Positions 61,823 to 64,000 of a stretch of 64,000 bases of DNA are shown here, in pieces. The DNA is taken from positions 45,441 through 109,440 of the forward strand of contig CADCHE010000012.1 in NCBI GenBank assembly GCA_902801205.1, read 5' to 3'. Made by a program: the position numbers and the translations under genes. Source of the stretch: an uncultured Bacteroidia bacterium. GTDB taxonomy: Bacteria > Bacteroidota > Bacteroidia > Bacteroidales > UBA932. Under the pieces are notes generated by a model. It had not been told where the DNA came from and did no database searches. It saw only the letters and a list, made by a program, of their open reading frames with translations. Within the stretch, counting starts at the first letter, position 1; each line of letters opens with the position of its first letter.

Positions 61823-61856
61823 AAACGTTATCTCCGCACTTTTTTCATTTTTTTTC

Positions 61857-61864
61857 TATATTTG
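61857..61864 (+). promoter_or_regulatory. -7 element for the glycosylphosphotransferase gene
   Basis: TATATTTG matches TAnnTTTG, 24 bases before the ATG at 61889. The region upstream is T-rich but lacks a clear TTTG. Confidence 0.6.
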
Positions 61865-61888
61865 CATTGAAAAAGGGGGTGGCCACCG

Positions 61889-63241
61889 ATGGATAATAAT
61901 AGAGAGCATTATTCCAGTTCCGCGCTGATTATCCTGCAAGACTGCGGGGTGTCGGTGCTGGCGTCCCTCCTGTCCATCCTGCTGGTGCGGTGGATGTCGG
62001 ATCCGATTTCGGGGTTCTCCCTGCTTGTCGGCAAATGGCTGCTCTACGCCTTGGCGGCTTCGTTCATCGGCTTCTTCGTGACCCGGAGCTACAAGGCCGT
62101 CCGCCGGTATACCACCGTCCGTACGGTCAACACGAACCTGATAGCCATCCTCATCAAGGAGTTGATCCTGGCAGCGGTCCTGATCTTCCACTGGATCAAA
62201 CTGCCCTCCACTTCCCTAGCCGTCGTCGCCCTGCTGGCAGACATCATCCTGTCAGCCGCCTTCCTGCTCTTCCTCCGGCTCTCCGCGCGTCTTTTCGCCC
62301 TGGAAAAGCCTGAAGAGGTCCGTGAGATGGTCGGCCGGAAGAACACGCTGATCGTCGGTACGGGTACGGCGTCCCTCCAACTGGCGGAGCAGGCTGACAA
62401 AGACGGGGCACATACCGTCATCGGCCTCCTTACAGACAACCCGAAGATGGCCGGTCGTGTCATCGGCAACTGGATAGTCTATGCTGTCGAAGACATCTCG
62501 TCCATCGACACCCTCCAATGGAAGGTGGGCGGCATCGACTGCATCCTCTTCCCGCGGGATTTCCATTCCTCGGATCCGGACCAGCCCGCCTCCGGGAAAG
62601 GAAACGGCGGAACGATGAAGGAAACGATCCCGCAGACGGACGGGATGACCCGCGTCGGGCATGCCGTCAAGCGGCTGATCGACCTGACGGGCTCCGGAAT
62701 CCTGCTCCTGGTCTTCTCTCCCCTCTTCCTGCTCTGTGCCATCGCCGTGAAACTGGAAGACAAGGGCAAGGTAATCTATGCGCAGGAACGGATTGGAAAG
62801 AACGGCAAACCCTTCTATATCTATAAGTTGCGAACGATGCGGGAAGACGCCGAGACGGTGACCGGGCCCGCTCTTTTCGGTGGGGATGAGGATCCGCGCC
62901 TGACGCGGGTCGGGCGTTTTCTCCGCGCCCATCACCTGGACGAACTTCCCCAGTTGTACAACGTCTTCCGGGGCGATATGTCCTTCATCGGATACCGGCC
63001 GGAACGCCAGTTCTACATCGACCAGATTATCGACCGCGACCCGCGTTACAGGTACTTGTACCAAATCCGTCCCGGTGTTACCAGCTACGCCACCCTCTAC
63101 AACGGGTACACCGACACGATGGACAAGATGCTGACGCGGCTCGACCTCGACCTTTTCTACCTTCGAAACCACAGCCTTCTCTTCGACGCAAAGGTGCTCG
63201 GTCTCACCTTCCTGAAGATCGTCGCCGGCAAGAAGTTCTGA
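61889..63241 (+). CDS. Polyprenyl glycosylphosphotransferase (initiating enzyme, WcaJ/WbaP type)
   Basis: A 450-residue membrane protein with four hydrophobic segments in the first 135 residues, a Rossmann-like domain (TLIVGTGTASLQLAEQA near 153) and the C-terminal bacterial sugar transferase domain. The latter starts at KRLIDLTGSGILLLVFSPLF and contains YKLRTMREDAE and DELPQLYNVFRGDMSFIGYR with the Pro/Arg/Glu active-site pattern. It moves a sugar-1-phosphate from UDP-sugar to undecaprenyl phosphate, the first step of repeat-unit assembly. It stands alone with its own promoter, 37 kb from the capsule operon. Confidence 0.93.
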   Translation: MDNNREHYSSSALIILQDCGVSVLASLLSILLVRWMSDPISGFSLLVGKWLLYALAASFIGFFVTRSYKAVRRYTTVRTVNTNLIAILIKELILAAVLIFHWIKLPSTSLAVVALLADIILSAAFLLFLRLSARLFALEKPEEVREMVGRKNTLIVGTGTASLQLAEQADKDGAHTVIGLLTDNPKMAGRVIGNWIVYAVEDISSIDTLQWKVGGIDCILFPRDFHSSDPDQPASGKGNGGTMKETIPQTDGMTRVGHAVKRLIDLTGSGILLLVFSPLFLLCAIAVKLEDKGKVIYAQERIGKNGKPFYIYKLRTMREDAETVTGPALFGGDEDPRLTRVGRFLRAHHLDELPQLYNVFRGDMSFIGYRPERQFYIDQIIDRDPRYRYLYQIRPGVTSYATLYNGYTDTMDKMLTRLDLDLFYLRNHSLLFDAKVLGLTFLKIVAGKKF

Positions 63242-63705
63242 GCCGCGGCGCTGCGCCACATCCCCCAATGGGCAAGCCGAGGTGCAAAACCCCGTTCCAG
63301 TGCACCGGGGAAGGGCAGTTTGATGAACCCGAAGTGCAAAACTCGGTTCCAGTTCACCACGGAGCCCACCGCAGCGCCCAGTCTGTAGCCGCCGGAGGTC
63401 GTTTATTCCGGCGGCGGTGCCATCCACTGTGACAGCTGATAGCCCGAGGGCTCCGTAGTATTCCACGGCATAACCCGAGCTCCGTCGTCCCCGAACGAAA
63501 AAGGATCCAAGCACTTCCCCGGTCCTTCCATGTCGTTCGTCCCGTCACCTCCGGATTGCTTCCTGCCCCGGAGCGGCTCCTGCGGCACGGGGAGGCTGTG
63601 TTTTTCTGTTTCTTTAAGCGGGATTTCTGTTTTTGTGCAGGATTGCTGTTTTTATGTGCCATCTTTGCCGAAACGGAAAACTTGTAACGAAATACATGCT
63701 AAACT
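63242..63705. other. Gene-free region with repeats upstream of the nuclease gene
   Basis: No credible gene. It contains two 28-base direct repeats (63279-63306 and 63331-63358, 24 of 28 identical), a hairpin GCCGCCGG/CCGGCGGC (63388-63415), and close to the next gene two phased 19-20 base repeats of GGATTnCTGTTTTTnTG type (63621-63639, 63640-63659). A weak -7-like CATCTTTG is at 63660-63667. It may be a decayed gene or dispersed repeat plus a promoter. Confidence 0.5.
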
Positions 63706-64000
63706 ATGGAAAACACAAACACAACACCCCAACCGCTCGGCCGCTATGCCGACATCCTCTATGACCGCTGGTTCAAGCGAACCTTTGGCGAGCCGCGCCA
63801 CGAGCGGCTGATGCAGCTCTTCCTTCAGGCGCTCATCCCGGAGCGGAAGATCAAGAGCCTCTCCTTCGGCCCGCAGGAGCAGGTCAACCCGAACGAGGAG
63901 TACAAGGACGTCCGGCTTGACGTCGAATGCACCGACGAGGACGGGACGCGCTTCCTCGTCGAGATGCAGTTGAAGCGCCAGGCCGGTTTCTTCGACCGCG
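63706..64000 (+). CDS. Partial Rpn/PD-(D/E)XK nuclease-family protein (3' end outside window)
   Basis: ATG at 63706, open to the right edge, 98 residues seen. LGRYADILYDRWFKRTFGE is the usual opening of the Rpn/transposase-like PD-(D/E)XK family (PDDEXK_2), and DVRLDVECTDEDG followed by RFLVEMQLKRQ supplies the catalytic Asp and Glu-x-Gln. Members are often multi-copy and promote recA-independent recombination or act against phage. The gene is preceded by repeats, consistent with a mobile history. The second half cannot be judged. Confidence 0.85.
   Translation, partial: MENTNTTPQPLGRYADILYDRWFKRTFGEPRHERLMQLFLQALIPERKIKSLSFGPQEQVNPNEEYKDVRLDVECTDEDGTRFLVEMQLKRQAGFFDR

Noticed and set aside
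63279-63358. Possible CRISPR made of the two 28-base repeats
   Set aside because: Only two imperfect copies with one 24-base spacer and no cas genes nearby.

Overview
The window comes from a GC-rich member of the order Bacteroidales (phylum Bacteroidota), probably a gut or rumen lineage. The evidence is: promoters of the Bacteroidota type (TAnnTTTG at -7, with TTTG 19-20 bases upstream in the best cases), no clear Shine-Dalgarno sequences, a NusG/UpxY-like regulator at the head of a capsule operon, and Bacteroidota-typical proteins (a 29-residue AURKAIP1/COX24-type protein beside HU, DUF4783, DUF5106/TlpA-like, DUF5722-like). No rRNA, tRNA, CRISPR array or insertion sequence was recognised.

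Positions 1-24,441 (minus strand) hold a surface-polysaccharide (capsule/EPS) operon. Its likely promoter is at 24,434-24,441, followed by a leader carrying an ops-like GCGGTAGCCT. Transcription order is: NusG-like antiterminator, membrane FlaA1/CapD-type dehydratase, Wza, Wzc tyrosine kinase, PHP-type phosphatase, UDP-glucuronate 4-epimerase, galacturonokinase-like GHMP kinase, nucleotidyltransferase, UDP-glucose dehydrogenase, soluble dehydratase, KAP P-loop NTPase, a degenerate dehydratase paralogue, a pyruvyltransferase/FrhB fusion, Wzy, Wzx, a polysaccharide deacetylase-like protein, a GT4 glycosyltransferase and a partial gene running off the left edge. The first half is GC-rich like the chromosome. 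The distal part (1 to about 12,000) is clearly AT-richer and looks like the exchangeable, serotype-determining segment. The precursor genes centre on UDP-glucuronate and UDP-galacturonate.

Positions 24,464-37,293 (minus strand) are housekeeping genes: RelA/SpoT, MltG, a LysM glucosaminidase, RNase Z, ribosomal protein S1, CorA, two tandem paralogous lipoproteins of unknown family, RecR, MurQ and an N-acetylglucosamine-type kinase. Positions 37,376-45,510 are carbohydrate-related: rhamnose mutarotase, three tandem DUF5722-like secreted proteins with glycosidase-like motifs, then PnuC and a secreted SGNH hydrolase. Positions 45,827-51,948 (minus strand) hold fructose-bisphosphate aldolase, a TlpA-like thiol protein, CoaD, uracil-DNA glycosylase and Lon.

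Positions 52,202-54,285 (plus strand) hold HU, the tiny AURKAIP1/COX24-type protein and RNase G. These are followed by a strong terminator, a triplicated 96-bp hairpin repeat and a structured gene-free stretch. Lnt and a DUF4783 protein follow on minus, then a plus-strand chain of RlmH, a very large NtrY-like histidine kinase and a VanX-type dipeptidase joined by 4-base overlaps, then an initiating sugar-phosphate transferase. The window ends inside a Rpn/PD-(D/E)XK nuclease gene.

Most functional calls rest on motifs read by eye. No searches, alignments or structure predictions were run.
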